From the NCBI GenBank assembly GCA_023398165.1, contig JAEWSQ010000005.1, positions 192,523 through 256,522 of the forward strand: 64,000 bases of DNA. Direction: 5' to 3'. The notes beneath the pieces were generated by a model that had not been told where the DNA came from, did no database searches, and saw only the letters and a list, made by a program, of their open reading frames with translations. The position numbers and the translations under genes are program-made. The stretch comes from Spirochaetota bacterium (GTDB lineage: Bacteria; Spirochaetota; Spirochaetia; Treponematales; Treponemataceae). This document shows, piece by piece, positions 7,735-16,503 of the stretch. Positions within the stretch are counted from its first letter, which is position 1. Every line of letters begins with the position of its first letter.

Positions 7735-8283
7735 TTAATACTCGCTTTTTAATATTGAATACCACACCTCATCAACAATACCTTGATTAGAGTAAGCGGC
7801 GCTACGCAGCGTTCCATCATACGTCATTCCCATTTTCTGCATAACCCGGCCCGATTTTGGATTACTCCTGTCATGACAGGCAGCAACTCTATTAAAACCG
7901 ACTTCAGTAAATAAATACTTAATCACAGCAAGGCCCGCTTCCTTCATTATTTCTTTACCCCACCACCTAGAGCCCATACAGTACCCCAGGATTGCAGACT
8001 CTGCTTTTTCATTAACATACACTACCGAAAAATTTCCTACGATAGTCTTTTCATCCTTCAGTTCAATCGCCCAATTATAAAAGTCGCTCTTTTCGTAGTT
8101 ACCGACCCACTCAGTTAATACAGACTTTGTTATTTCAGGGTTTGCATGAGTAGGCCATGTTAAGTATTTAGTCACCTCATCCTCGCTTGCCCAATTAGTA
8201 TACATAGACTTATAATCTTCTATTTTAAACTTTCTCAGAATCAGCCTTTGTGTTTGCAGTTCTTTTGTACCCGAGTGTTTCAT
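7735..8283 (-). CDS. GNAT N-acetyltransferase, RimJ/RimL-like
   Basis: 182 residues. TQRLILRKFKIEDYKSMY at the N-terminus and the acetyl-CoA binding region around LGYCMGSRWWGKEIMKEA, then GFNRVAACHDRSNPKSGRVM and KMGMTYDGTLR, fit the RimJ/RimL branch that acetylates ribosomal protein N-termini or small molecules. The specific substrate is not predictable. Its neighbours are unrelated small-molecule enzymes on the same strand with separate gaps. Confidence 0.88.
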   Translation of the reverse strand: MKHSGTKELQTQRLILRKFKIEDYKSMYTNWASEDEVTKYLTWPTHANPEITKSVLTEWVGNYEKSDFYNWAIELKDEKTIVGNFSVVYVNEKAESAILGYCMGSRWWGKEIMKEAGLAVIKYLFTEVGFNRVAACHDRSNPKSGRVMQKMGMTYDGTLRSAAYSNQGIVDEVWYSILKSEY

Positions 8284-8336
8284 AGTGCTCCAATGCCTCC
8301 CATCGCATCCATTATTTAGTAATTACTGAAAATACA

Positions 8337-9665
8337 TCATGTTGTTGCAGATTTCATAATCCAAAAAAACATCGAATCCGGGAGCAGTTTTCTTAAAAAA
8401 AGAAGTAAACTTGCATTCTTTCCGGCATGGTACCGTAATCTTGTACTTTTATCTAAGGCGGCTTTATACATGCACTGAGCAATAACGATGGGATCTGATA
8501 CGCCTTTCAGATTTTTCTCATCTGCTTTTGCAGCGCCTTTTATAAAATCGTCATACTCATTGCGGACATCATTTGTATGATCCATTGAATCACCATAGAA
8601 ATTTGTCTTTATCAATCCCGGTTCAATTATTTTCACCTTGATATTGAATTGCTGTAATTCATACGAAAGCGCCTCTGAAAAACCCTCTACGGCAAATTTT
8701 GTTGACTGGTACAGACTATACAAGGGAAACCCTATTTTCCCTCCAATGGATGATACATTGATTATGGTGCCGTAACCCTGCTGTCTCATGAGCGGAATTA
8801 TTTCTCTTGTCATATCCATTAGGCCGAATACATTTGTTTCAAACTGATTTTTTACCTGTTCCGGTGTTGAATATTCAAAAATACCTTTCACTGCAAACCC
8901 GGCATTATTTACCAAAACATCAATAGTTTGATATTTTTCCTTAATTTCATTCACGGCTTTAACGATCGATGATGTATCTCTTACATCCAATTGAATACAA
9001 TGAATATTGGTAATACTGCTAAATTCCTGCTTCATTTTATCAATATTCCTGGATGCGGCTATTACGTTCCAATCTCGTTTTGAAAAAAGAAGAGCCGTCT
9101 CTTTCCCTATACCCGATGATGCGCCTGTAATAATAATTGTCTTATTCAAATGATTTTCCTCCGATGGTATACTATCCCCTATCAGTTCTTTTACACTGAT
9201 AATCCTGCAGCCCTTGCTTTCATAATAACTCAGCATTTCTTCTATTTTACGTTTGTCATAACTGGTTATACAGTCGCATACTACAGTAACATCGAATTGT
9301 GCTTTACGCAAGTTGAAGCAGCTTGATTTAACACAAGCCACAGCATCTGCCCCGGCTAAGTAAAATTCTTTTATGCCGTTATTACGTATAAAATCTGCAA
9401 ACTCACCACTGCTTAATGCATTCCCCTTATACTTTGTAAAAATATTATTGGAAACTATGTTCATCTCAGGGACTAATTCTACGCCCCGTGTTCCATGTTT
9501 AAAGGTCCTCGTCCCTTCAGATACATTCTCATGTTTAATATATACAACATGAATCCCGTTTTGTACCGCCCAATCAACAGCCTTATTGATATTGCCGATT
9601 ATATCCTTGTAATTCTTGGTAATGTCGTTTTGAATATCGATTATTACCAATGCCTTGTTTTTCAT
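8337..9665 (-). CDS. isochorismatase-like hydrolase fused to short-chain dehydrogenase
   Basis: One 442-residue frame with two enzymes. Residues 1-170 are a cysteine hydrolase of the isochorismatase family: ALVIIDIQND supplies the Asp, TKYKGNAL the Lys, and GADAVACVKSSC the nucleophile Cys region. Residues 173-442 are a classical SDR with TGASSGIGKE for the dinucleotide, NNAG, a catalytic Ser in INVSSIGG and YQSTK for Tyr/Lys. The joint is short and contains no stop. Family knowledge supports each activity; their combined pathway is unknown. A WYL regulator remnant lies divergently just upstream. Confidence 0.85.
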   Translation of the reverse strand: MKNKALVIIDIQNDITKNYKDIIGNINKAVDWAVQNGIHVVYIKHENVSEGTRTFKHGTRGVELVPEMNIVSNNIFTKYKGNALSSGEFADFIRNNGIKEFYLAGADAVACVKSSCFNLRKAQFDVTVVCDCITSYDKRKIEEMLSYYESKGCRIISVKELIGDSIPSEENHLNKTIIITGASSGIGKETALLFSKRDWNVIAASRNIDKMKQEFSSITNIHCIQLDVRDTSSIVKAVNEIKEKYQTIDVLVNNAGFAVKGIFEYSTPEQVKNQFETNVFGLMDMTREIIPLMRQQGYGTIINVSSIGGKIGFPLYSLYQSTKFAVEGFSEALSYELQQFNIKVKIIEPGLIKTNFYGDSMDHTNDVRNEYDDFIKGAAKADEKNLKGVSDPIVIAQCMYKAALDKSTRLRYHAGKNASLLLFLRKLLPDSMFFWIMKSATT

Positions 9666-9781
9666 ACTTCCTCCTCCTAATTTTCAGACTAATATATATT
9701 ACTCTTTTAGTATACATACTATTGTTGACAACAGTATGGCAACATAGCATACTGATATTAGTTTTATCAGGCAGGTGTTTT

Positions 9782-9997
9782 TTGAAAATTGACAGGGTTA
9801 TTGATTACTGCAGCTTTGACTCCTTTATTCCTGACGGGGAGGAGCATTACATTGTGCTTTTCCCTTTTATAGAAAACGATTACTACTACAGTATACTCAT
9901 GAGTTTTGGAGACAAATGCGAGTGTCTGGAGCCGCTTCCTATCCGCATAGAGATGAAGCGCCGAATACAAAGAATTGCAGATGTGTACGAAAACTGA
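9782..9997 (+). pseudogene. remnant of a WYL-domain (YafY-like) transcriptional regulator
   Basis: The last 70 or so codons match the C-terminal end of YafY-type regulators: FIPDGEEHYIVLFPF, then ILMSFGDKCECLEPLPIR and EMKRRIQRIADVYEN. The helix-turn-helix and the main WYL domain are missing; the open frame upstream is an unrelated hydrophobic run. It lies divergent from the fusion gene and may be what remains of that gene's regulator. Confidence 0.65.
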
Positions 9998-10061
9998 AGA
10001 CATGTTACTACGGGTATAGCTGACTATATTTTTACAGGCGGAGTACCCGATTAACTGAGAT

Positions 10062-10093
10062 GGGAACTGCATAACATGTGGTATGCAGCTCCC
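10062..10093. terminator. hairpin between convergent genes
   Basis: GGGAACTGCATA and TATGCAGCTCCC pair around an 8-nt loop, with one mismatch, between the WYL remnant and the leftward membrane-protein gene. No strong T-run on either side, so termination is only likely. Confidence 0.4.
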
Positions 10094-10103
10094 CTGCCGT
10101 TAC

Positions 10104-11132
10104 TTATGCAGTTATCCACAAATAAATCTTCGGCAGCAAAGTTAAAATATACGTAATCATACATCCGAAAACTAATCCCCAATAAACACTGGTTATGCTC
10201 TTTACAAGGCGGGGAATCTTCTTTGATAATTTAAAAGGAATTATCGGTAGTAAAAGAATAAGCAGGTATTCGACGATTACTATGATTAAATTAAGATTGT
10301 TGTAACTGGTTCCGATGAAAGGACGATTTTTTACAAACATAATTAATAATGCGTCAAGCAAATTATAGCCCAGTTTAGGGAACGGATACACTCCATTCAG
10401 ACTGATATATGCAATTAGAAAAATATTAATAAAAAACGTATAAACGAATATGTTTTGAAGCATCTTAGAAGTTACATTAAATTTGAAGCCCGAACCAAAA
10501 TCATGAAGCCTCAGATCTGCCTGGCCGGAAAATGATACAGTTCCGGTAACTTGTTTTCCTGTCGGCTGAGCTCGCGTAATCATATACGGAATTAAAAATG
10601 ATAAGAGTGCTGCTGCTGTTGGTAAAAAATATAAAACCGAGAAAATCGAGATGTATGCGTAATAATAAAGAAAGTTGCGGGACATTTCAGGTGTAACCGG
10701 CTGGTACGGCTTAAAAAAAATAAATGAGGCTACGGCTAGGAGAACCGTGCAGGAAAAAACAGTATAGCGTTTGAAAAATTGTATGAAATGAGGAACTCTT
10801 CTTTTTGTTCTGCCATTCACCATAGGATCAATAAAATAAAAGCTCATCATATACTGATACGTTGCATCATCTGCAGTAATAGTGAGAATATATTTTGTAA
10901 ATGGCTGCAAATAATCATTTTCATCAATTTCTATAAAATAAAAATCGCCGGAAGGAATAGATTCTATGTTTTCACTGAATCTCTTGGACACGTTCCCTTT
11001 TTTATCACCGATAATTACATTATAAGGAATGTCTGACAATGCCTCTTGCGTTTCATTATGCAGCTCAATGCATAGATGTTTTGTTCCGTCAGCTTTTAAT
11101 TCACGGCGGACTTTCACATTTAAACCATTCAT
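10104..11132 (-). CDS. multi-pass membrane protein of unknown function
   Basis: 342 residues. The first 110 look soluble and beta-rich (an N-terminal accessory domain). About six hydrophobic segments follow, beginning with YTVFSCTVLLAVASFIFF and ending in the ILTLLPKIYLW region. The arrangement resembles Yip1/permease-like membrane proteins, but I recognise no signature. It has its own short upstream region and no operon partner. Confidence 0.6.
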   Translation of the reverse strand: MNGLNVKVRRELKADGTKHLCIELHNETQEALSDIPYNVIIGDKKGNVSKRFSENIESIPSGDFYFIEIDENDYLQPFTKYILTITADDATYQYMMSFYFIDPMVNGRTKRRVPHFIQFFKRYTVFSCTVLLAVASFIFFKPYQPVTPEMSRNFLYYYAYISIFSVLYFLPTAAALLSFLIPYMITRAQPTGKQVTGTVSFSGQADLRLHDFGSGFKFNVTSKMLQNIFVYTFFINIFLIAYISLNGVYPFPKLGYNLLDALLIMFVKNRPFIGTSYNNLNLIIVIVEYLLILLLPIIPFKLSKKIPRLVKSITSVYWGLVFGCMITYILTLLPKIYLWITA

Positions 11133-11189
11133 GATTAACTCCTGTTAAGATTTATATAGTATAGAATTAACAAACAAGAATAGCAAGAG

Positions 11190-11231
11190 AAAAAAAACGC
11201 GGTTCCGGCTGTAAACCTCAGCCGGAACCGC
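11190..11231 (-). terminator. terminator of the sugar ABC operon
   Basis: Thirteen perfect base pairs, GCGGTTCCGGCTG with a 7-nt loop, then on the minus strand a run of T residues. It follows the last permease gene by 52 bp. Confidence 0.93.
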
Positions 11232-11282
11232 AAGGTAAAAATGAAAAAAACCGATAAGTGGTTGGTTTTGACTAATGTAGAA

Positions 11283-12350
11283 TCAGGTGCCGATTCCTTT
11301 ATTTTTACGCACCTTTAGGATTATGCTTTGAAGCAGGATAAAGAAGCACAGCATTAATCCGGTTGTTATACTTTGCCAGTACGGTTCGCGTAAGCCCGAT
11401 GCTATAACAATATTGCTGATGGTCTTGAGTGAAAGAACACCGAACAGACTTCCTATAACGCTTCCGACGCCTCCCGTAAGGAGTGTACCGCCGATAATCG
11501 AAGATGCAATTGCCTGTATTTCTGCTGCAGTCGCATTCGACGCATTTCCTGCTCCCGTATGAAGCAGATAAATATACGCCCCGATTCCAGATAACAGACC
11601 GCAAAGCACGTATGAAAAAAACTTTGTCTTTTTAACGTTGATGCCGAGCATTAATGCGCTCTGACTGTTGCCGCCTACTGCATACAAATTGCGTCCGAAT
11701 CTTGTCCATTTGCACATTGCCCATATCAGTATAACTATCGCAAATGCGATTATTACACCGGGCTCTATGCGTACCGGTATAAAGTTACCTGACTTTCCAT
11801 AGGTACCGAGTCCCGGAATTACCACGCGGGCATTTTTTAGAGCAAGAAAGGCTTCGCCCGTTATAGTACGCGGAGTACTGCTTACAATCGTCGTCATTCC
11901 TTTTGCGAAGAACATACCGCCCAGTGTTACTATAAAAGGCTGTATATTCAAGTAGGAAACAAGAAACCCCTGAATAACACCGATTGCCAATCCCATGCCG
12001 AGCGCTATGAGCATTGAGCCGAAGACGCTTCCGCCCTTATCTTCAAGATACACAACGCAGGTCATAGTTACGAGGGCGATCATACCGCCGACTGAAATAT
12101 CAATTCCGGCTGCGATCATTACAATAGTTAATCCGCACGATATAACTATTAAATAGGCATTATTATTGAACAGATCGAAAAACTGCTGAGGATTAAGAAA
12201 TCCCCCGCCCCAGACTATCATCGCTAAAAGGTACATGGCAGCAAAGGCGCAGATTGTTATTGTCAACAGGAGTGTTGTACTTGAAACAGGTTCTCCCTTT
12301 TTCTTACCCAATAAATTCGGAATAAAATTCTCCATTGGTTTAGCGCTCAT
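11283..12350 (-). CDS. yjfF: sugar ABC transporter permease, YjfF-like
   Basis: 355 residues with about nine hydrophobic helices and the RbsC-family segments AAGIDISVGGMIALV and GGNSQSALMLGINV. It is the second of two permease genes of a four-gene transporter, 1 bp after the first, in the same order as Escherichia coli ytfQ-ytfR-ytfT-yjfF (galactofuranose uptake). The heterodimeric inner-membrane channel role follows from family and order; substrate assignment to galactofuranose is an inference. Confidence 0.82.
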   Translation of the reverse strand: MSAKPMENFIPNLLGKKKGEPVSSTTLLLTITICAFAAMYLLAMIVWGGGFLNPQQFFDLFNNNAYLIVISCGLTIVMIAAGIDISVGGMIALVTMTCVVYLEDKGGSVFGSMLIALGMGLAIGVIQGFLVSYLNIQPFIVTLGGMFFAKGMTTIVSSTPRTITGEAFLALKNARVVIPGLGTYGKSGNFIPVRIEPGVIIAFAIVILIWAMCKWTRFGRNLYAVGGNSQSALMLGINVKKTKFFSYVLCGLLSGIGAYIYLLHTGAGNASNATAAEIQAIASSIIGGTLLTGGVGSVIGSLFGVLSLKTISNIVIASGLREPYWQSITTGLMLCFFILLQSIILKVRKNKGIGT

Positions 12351-12351
12351 A

Positions 12352-13413
12352 TCAGTTTGTCTCCGTTATTATTGTTGTCTTATTAAATAGTTTATTTCTC
12401 AGCTGCAAAAAGTATTTTCGTACTACCGGAGAACCCAAAACCACGATTGCGATGATTACTACCGCCTTATATGCTTTTACTGCCGTCGATGAAACTTTCA
12501 TTGCATAAAGCGTTATTGTTAATGCCTGAATAATGTATGCCCCGATTACGGAACCTGCAAGTTTAAATTTACCGCCGCCCAGAGAATTTCCTCCGATTGC
12601 GACAGCAAGAATCGCATCCATTTCAATATCAATCAGTATTGTTTCATGGTTTATAAGGCCTATTCGGCATACATTCATACTGCCTGCAATTGCCGCGCAA
12701 ACGCCGAGAATCATGAACGATAAAAGCTTAATAAATACAGAATTTATTCCATTCAAATGAGCCGCTCTTTCATTAATTCCGACCGCCTGAGTGTATAAGC
12801 CGAGATTGGTAAAACGGAGTATGAGTGCAACGATTATACCGAAACCGATAACTATGAGTATGGGGCTCGGTATTGGAATACCCGGAATGAAACTTCCTAT
12901 GCTGTTCAATAACGGACTTTCAACTGTAGGAGTGGCGCCTCCGTTGATCCAGTAGGCAATCGGTCTTCCAGCCGTAAACAGTATTAGAGAAGCGATCATA
13001 GGCTGTATGTTGAAAAATGATACAAGCATACCGGTGAACAGTGCAAAAATAACGGTAACGATGCAGGCTGCAAGAAATCCAATAATAATTGACTGTACCG
13101 AAATTTCACCGGAGCGGAGAATTTTTACAAACACGCTTCCCGCAATTGCCGCAAGTGCGCCGACGCTTATGTCCTGTCCTTTTGTTGCAGACGTTACAAG
13201 CGTCATTGCTATTGCGAGAACTGCAAGTTCTGAAGCTCCGTGCAGTATGCTGATAATGTTTCCTGACAGTACCATATTTCCGTAGTTATTCTTTATGATG
13301 CTGATTGAAAAAAATGAAGGATCGCGTATCAGATTAAAGATAACTACAAGGAAAAGCGCAAATAAAGGTATGATGAGCTGTGAGCCCGATATTTTTCGTA
13401 ATGTCTTAACCAT
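12352..13413 (-). CDS. ytfT: sugar ABC transporter permease, YtfT-like
   Basis: 353 residues, multi-pass, with the family motif TKGQDISVGALAAIAG and a later AVGINERAAHLNGI. It overlaps the ATPase gene by 8 bp, which suggests translational coupling. Partner permease is the next gene. The class is the ribose/galactose-type (CUT2) importers. Confidence 0.82.
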   Translation of the reverse strand: MVKTLRKISGSQLIIPLFALFLVVIFNLIRDPSFFSISIIKNNYGNMVLSGNIISILHGASELAVLAIAMTLVTSATKGQDISVGALAAIAGSVFVKILRSGEISVQSIIIGFLAACIVTVIFALFTGMLVSFFNIQPMIASLILFTAGRPIAYWINGGATPTVESPLLNSIGSFIPGIPIPSPILIVIGFGIIVALILRFTNLGLYTQAVGINERAAHLNGINSVFIKLLSFMILGVCAAIAGSMNVCRIGLINHETILIDIEMDAILAVAIGGNSLGGGKFKLAGSVIGAYIIQALTITLYAMKVSSTAVKAYKAVVIIAIVVLGSPVVRKYFLQLRNKLFNKTTIITETN

Positions 13414-14926
13414 TTTGAGAAGCCTCCCCCGCTATCGTGTGCATTATATGTGCCTGTGTCATTTCCTCTCCCTTCATCTCCCCTACAATTTTCCGGTCTC
13501 TCATAACTATGAGGCGGGAGCATGTGTTGAGCATTTCATCAATTTCAGATGAAATAAACGTAAGGCTCATTCCTTCACCGGCAAGTTTTAATACAAGCTT
13601 TTGTATTTCAAATTTTGTTCCGACATCAATTCCTCTCGTCGGTTCATCCAGGATTAAGTACTGCGGGTTGGTGAGAAGCCAGCGGGCAAGAATAGCCTTC
13701 TGCTGATTCCCGCCTGAAAGAGATTTTATTGGTGTATCTGCCGAAGCAGTTTTAATTCCCAATAACTTAATATATTTTTCTGCAAATTCCTCCGCTTCTG
13801 CTTTTGAGAAGGGACGGAAAAAGCCTTTTAAAACCTGCAGCGCAAGTATTATATTTTCACGGACAGATAAATCAGCAACAATACCGTCAAGCTTGCGGTC
13901 TTCAGGCAGGTACCCGATTCCGGCTTCCATAGCATCGCGTGGTTTTGCTATTTTTCTTTCCTTTCCATTCACTTTAATTCTGCCGCTTGTAATCCTGTCG
14001 GCTCCGAATATTGCGCGGACACTTTCGCTTCTGCCGGAACCGAGAAGGCCGGTAAAGCCGTTAATTTCGCCTTTGCAGATGCTGAAATCGAACGGTTTGA
14101 TTCCTTCGGTACTGCAAAGTTCGGCAGCTTCATAAATACACGGTTTATCTTTATTTGACTGCGTCTGTTTTTGACTCTGCAGTTCCGATATTCCTTCGAA
14201 TTTTTTTCCAATCATTTTTGAAATGAGCTGCACACGGGGCAGATCTTTTATTTCATATTCACCGACAAGTTCTCCGTTGCGTAAAACAGTAATTCTGTCG
14301 CATACTTCATATACCTGTTCAAGGAAGTGGGTTATGAAGATTATTCCTACACTTCTTTTCTGAAGGTCTCTCATGAGTGAAAAAAGAAGGGCAACCTCAT
14401 TCTCATCGAGAGAGGATGTAGGCTCGTCTAGAATAAGAACCTTGCACTCCATATCCACCGCGCGGGCGATGGCGACCATCTGCTGAACGGCAAGCGAACA
14501 GGTTCCCAGCTGGCGGCCTGCATTGGCAGGAATTTTTAGTTTTTTAAGAATTTCATCAGCTTTTTTTTGCTGGGCTTTCCAATTTATGAAAGTATATTTT
14601 CCGCGTCCGATAAACATGTTCTCAGCGACTGTAAGATTCGGGCACAGAGTTATTTCCTGATACACAGTGCTAATTCCAAGATTCTGAGCTTCTTGAGGTG
14701 ATTTTATAGTTACTTCTTTAGTAAGTCCGTCAATAGTAATACGGCCGGTATCTTTCTGATATACACCGGTAAGAACCTTAACCAGTGTTGATTTTCCAGC
14801 TCCGTTTTCGCCCATTAAAGCATGGATTTCTCCCCTTCGCAGCGTAAAATCCACATTCTGCAGAGCATTGACACCCGGAAAAGTTTTAGAAATTCCGCGC
14901 ATTGTTAAAATAATGTCATTGTTCAT
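13406..14926 (-). CDS. ytfR: sugar ABC transporter ATP-binding protein, YtfR-like
   Basis: 506 residues with two ATPase cassettes, as in CUT2 transporters. The N-terminal half has Walker A GENGAGKST, a degenerate signature CSLAVQQMVAIARA, and Walker B VLILDEPTSSLD. The C-terminal half has GLLGSGRSE in place of a full Walker A, the signature LSGGNQQKAILARW and LILDEPTRGID. The degenerate second P-loop is normal for this family. It energises import by the two downstream permeases. Confidence 0.9.
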   Translation of the reverse strand: MNNDIILTMRGISKTFPGVNALQNVDFTLRRGEIHALMGENGAGKSTLVKVLTGVYQKDTGRITIDGLTKEVTIKSPQEAQNLGISTVYQEITLCPNLTVAENMFIGRGKYTFINWKAQQKKADEILKKLKIPANAGRQLGTCSLAVQQMVAIARAVDMECKVLILDEPTSSLDENEVALLFSLMRDLQKRSVGIIFITHFLEQVYEVCDRITVLRNGELVGEYEIKDLPRVQLISKMIGKKFEGISELQSQKQTQSNKDKPCIYEAAELCSTEGIKPFDFSICKGEINGFTGLLGSGRSESVRAIFGADRITSGRIKVNGKERKIAKPRDAMEAGIGYLPEDRKLDGIVADLSVRENIILALQVLKGFFRPFSKAEAEEFAEKYIKLLGIKTASADTPIKSLSGGNQQKAILARWLLTNPQYLILDEPTRGIDVGTKFEIQKLVLKLAGEGMSLTFISSEIDEMLNTCSRLIVMRDRKIVGEMKGEEMTQAHIMHTIAGEASQNG

Positions 14927-14968
14927 CGGTATTAAACCACCTTTATTTTTACTTCAACAGCATAAAAA

Positions 14969-15048
14969 TGCGCAGAGTATTATGATTACCGTAATACTCC
15001 GCGCACAACACGCTTACAAGATCCTGCGCCTCATAGTATTAAGGCGCA
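14969..15048 (-). promoter_or_regulatory. two hairpins between the binding-protein gene and the ATPase gene
   Basis: TGCGC-GAGTATTA pairs with TAATACTC-GCGCA (14969-15005), and TGCGCCT pairs with AGGCGCA (15025-15048). Hairpins at this place in sugar ABC operons often protect the binding-protein message or attenuate read-through, giving excess binding protein. The role here is inferred from position. Confidence 0.6.
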
Positions 15049-15056
15049 TACTGTAA

Positions 15057-16025
15057 TTAGTCTCCGAGACCGTAAGTGTCAATATCTTTCTGTGTGATTG
15101 TTGCTGCATCAAAACCTTTTTCTTCAGAAATAACTTTCTTTGAAGCAAGTTTTCCGCCCTTTTCAAGAGTTTTGATCATGCCGTCGATTACAGATGCCTG
15201 GAAGGGGCTGCACTGACCGTCGTAGTTCCAGTTCTTTGCAAGAAGTTCTCTTAAAGCCCATTTGTTGCAGTCAAAGCCCATTACGATTACGTCTTTTCCA
15301 ACACCGTGAGTAATACCTGCTGCATCGAGAGCTGCTACAGCACCCTTTGCCATTCCGTCGTTTTCAGCATAGATAACATTGAATTTTTCTTTTGAATTGA
15401 TTACAGATTCAACGATTTTCTTTGCTTCAGCTTCGTCCCATGTTGCAGTCTGCTGTACTACTTTTTTCATTGTACCGGCTGCGAATTCTTTATCGAGAGC
15501 AGCTGTACGTCCGATCTGTGCATCGCTTCCCATAGCACCCTGAATATGGATTACATTGTATTCAGAAAGTTTCTGAGCTTTAAGCCATGCAACAGCAGTG
15601 TTACCCTGATTAGCCATGTCGGAAACTACAGCAGCTTCATACAAATCTGTCTTAGCATTAAGCATGCGGTCAAAAAGGAATACTTTAATACCGGCTTCTT
15701 TTGCATTGGAAAGAACTGCGTCCCATCCGTCTGTAGCGGCTGCTGAAAGAAGAATATAATCTACTTTATCAGTAATAAACTGGCTTGCAGCATTAAGCTG
15801 TTCATCATTTTTAAGACTGTAGAAAGTAGAAACCTGATAGCCGTTTTCTTTTGTGAAAACTTTTTCAAAGTCTGCAACGTTTGCAGCGCGGTAGCCTGAT
15901 TCAGCAGGCGGGTTGTTAATAATACCTACTTTAATTAATCCGGAATCTTTTTTTCCGCCAGCGAAAAGAACACATGGCGCCAATACAACCAGTGCTGCCA
16001 ATACGCAAAGAATTTTCTTGCTCAT
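15057..16025 (-). CDS. ytfQ: sugar ABC transporter substrate-binding protein, YtfQ-like
   Basis: 322 residues from the ATG at 16025, preceded by AAGGAGG; an upstream extension in frame is not supported. The N-terminus MSKKILCVLAALVVLA is a Sec signal peptide, with cleavage likely after LFA, leaving GGKKDSG. The mature part is a type I periplasmic binding fold (IKVGIINNPPAESGYR; VIVMGFDCNKWALRELL). First gene of the four-gene operon. The family binds furanose sugars such as galactofuranose; the true ligand is unproven. Confidence 0.85.
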   Translation of the reverse strand: MSKKILCVLAALVVLAPCVLFAGGKKDSGLIKVGIINNPPAESGYRAANVADFEKVFTKENGYQVSTFYSLKNDEQLNAASQFITDKVDYILLSAAATDGWDAVLSNAKEAGIKVFLFDRMLNAKTDLYEAAVVSDMANQGNTAVAWLKAQKLSEYNVIHIQGAMGSDAQIGRTAALDKEFAAGTMKKVVQQTATWDEAEAKKIVESVINSKEKFNVIYAENDGMAKGAVAALDAAGITHGVGKDVIVMGFDCNKWALRELLAKNWNYDGQCSPFQASVIDGMIKTLEKGGKLASKKVISEEKGFDAATITQKDIDTYGLGD

Positions 16026-16067
16026 ACTATCCTCCTTAAGGATGAAAAACACGATTAAAACTTTTTT

Positions 16068-16097
16068 ACTATAGTTCCAATCTTTTTTAAACGGCAA
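16068..16097 (-). promoter_or_regulatory. putative promoter of the sugar ABC operon
   Basis: On the minus strand TTGCCG, an 18-bp spacer and TATAGT, ending 42 bp before the ytfQ start codon. Confidence 0.45.
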
Positions 16098-16437
16098 CGC
16101 CGCATAATTTAGTGCCAGTGTACGTTCAAATATCAGGCTAGTACATGAACAATTTTATCAATTTTGTATGACATTTTACGCAGCTTGTAAAACACTACAA
16201 ACGAAGACATGACAAGGGTGATTTTCTTTTGTAAAAGGTTAATTTTTTTACGATTTCACTACGAATCGGGTGATTCCATACAGGAATGACGCTGAAGCGG
16301 TTGAAATTTCATCATTTTTTATTCAGAACTGATAATTTACCGTCTGATATTTTTACTGCTACTCATGTCATGTACCGGTGAATTTAAGAGGAGAAGTGCC
16401 AGGTAAGGGGGATTATATTAATAAACAAAACAAATGA
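16098..16437. other. intergenic region upstream of the sugar ABC operon
   Basis: 340 bp without a supported gene, AT-rich with several T-runs. It probably includes upstream control sites for ytfQ, but I see no clear operator or repeat. Confidence 0.4.
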
Positions 16438-16487
16438 ATTCTGCCGGATTATATTGAATTTTACGCAAGAGTAAAATCCGGCAGAAT
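16438..16487 (-). terminator. inverted repeat downstream of the chemotaxis receptor gene
   Basis: ATTCTGCCGGATT and AATCCGGCAGAAT pair across a 24-nt loop, 16 bp after the mcp stop codon. There is no T-run directly after it, so it may end or stabilise the transcript. Confidence 0.6.
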
Positions 16488-16503
16488 GAGTGTATAAAAC
16501 TGC

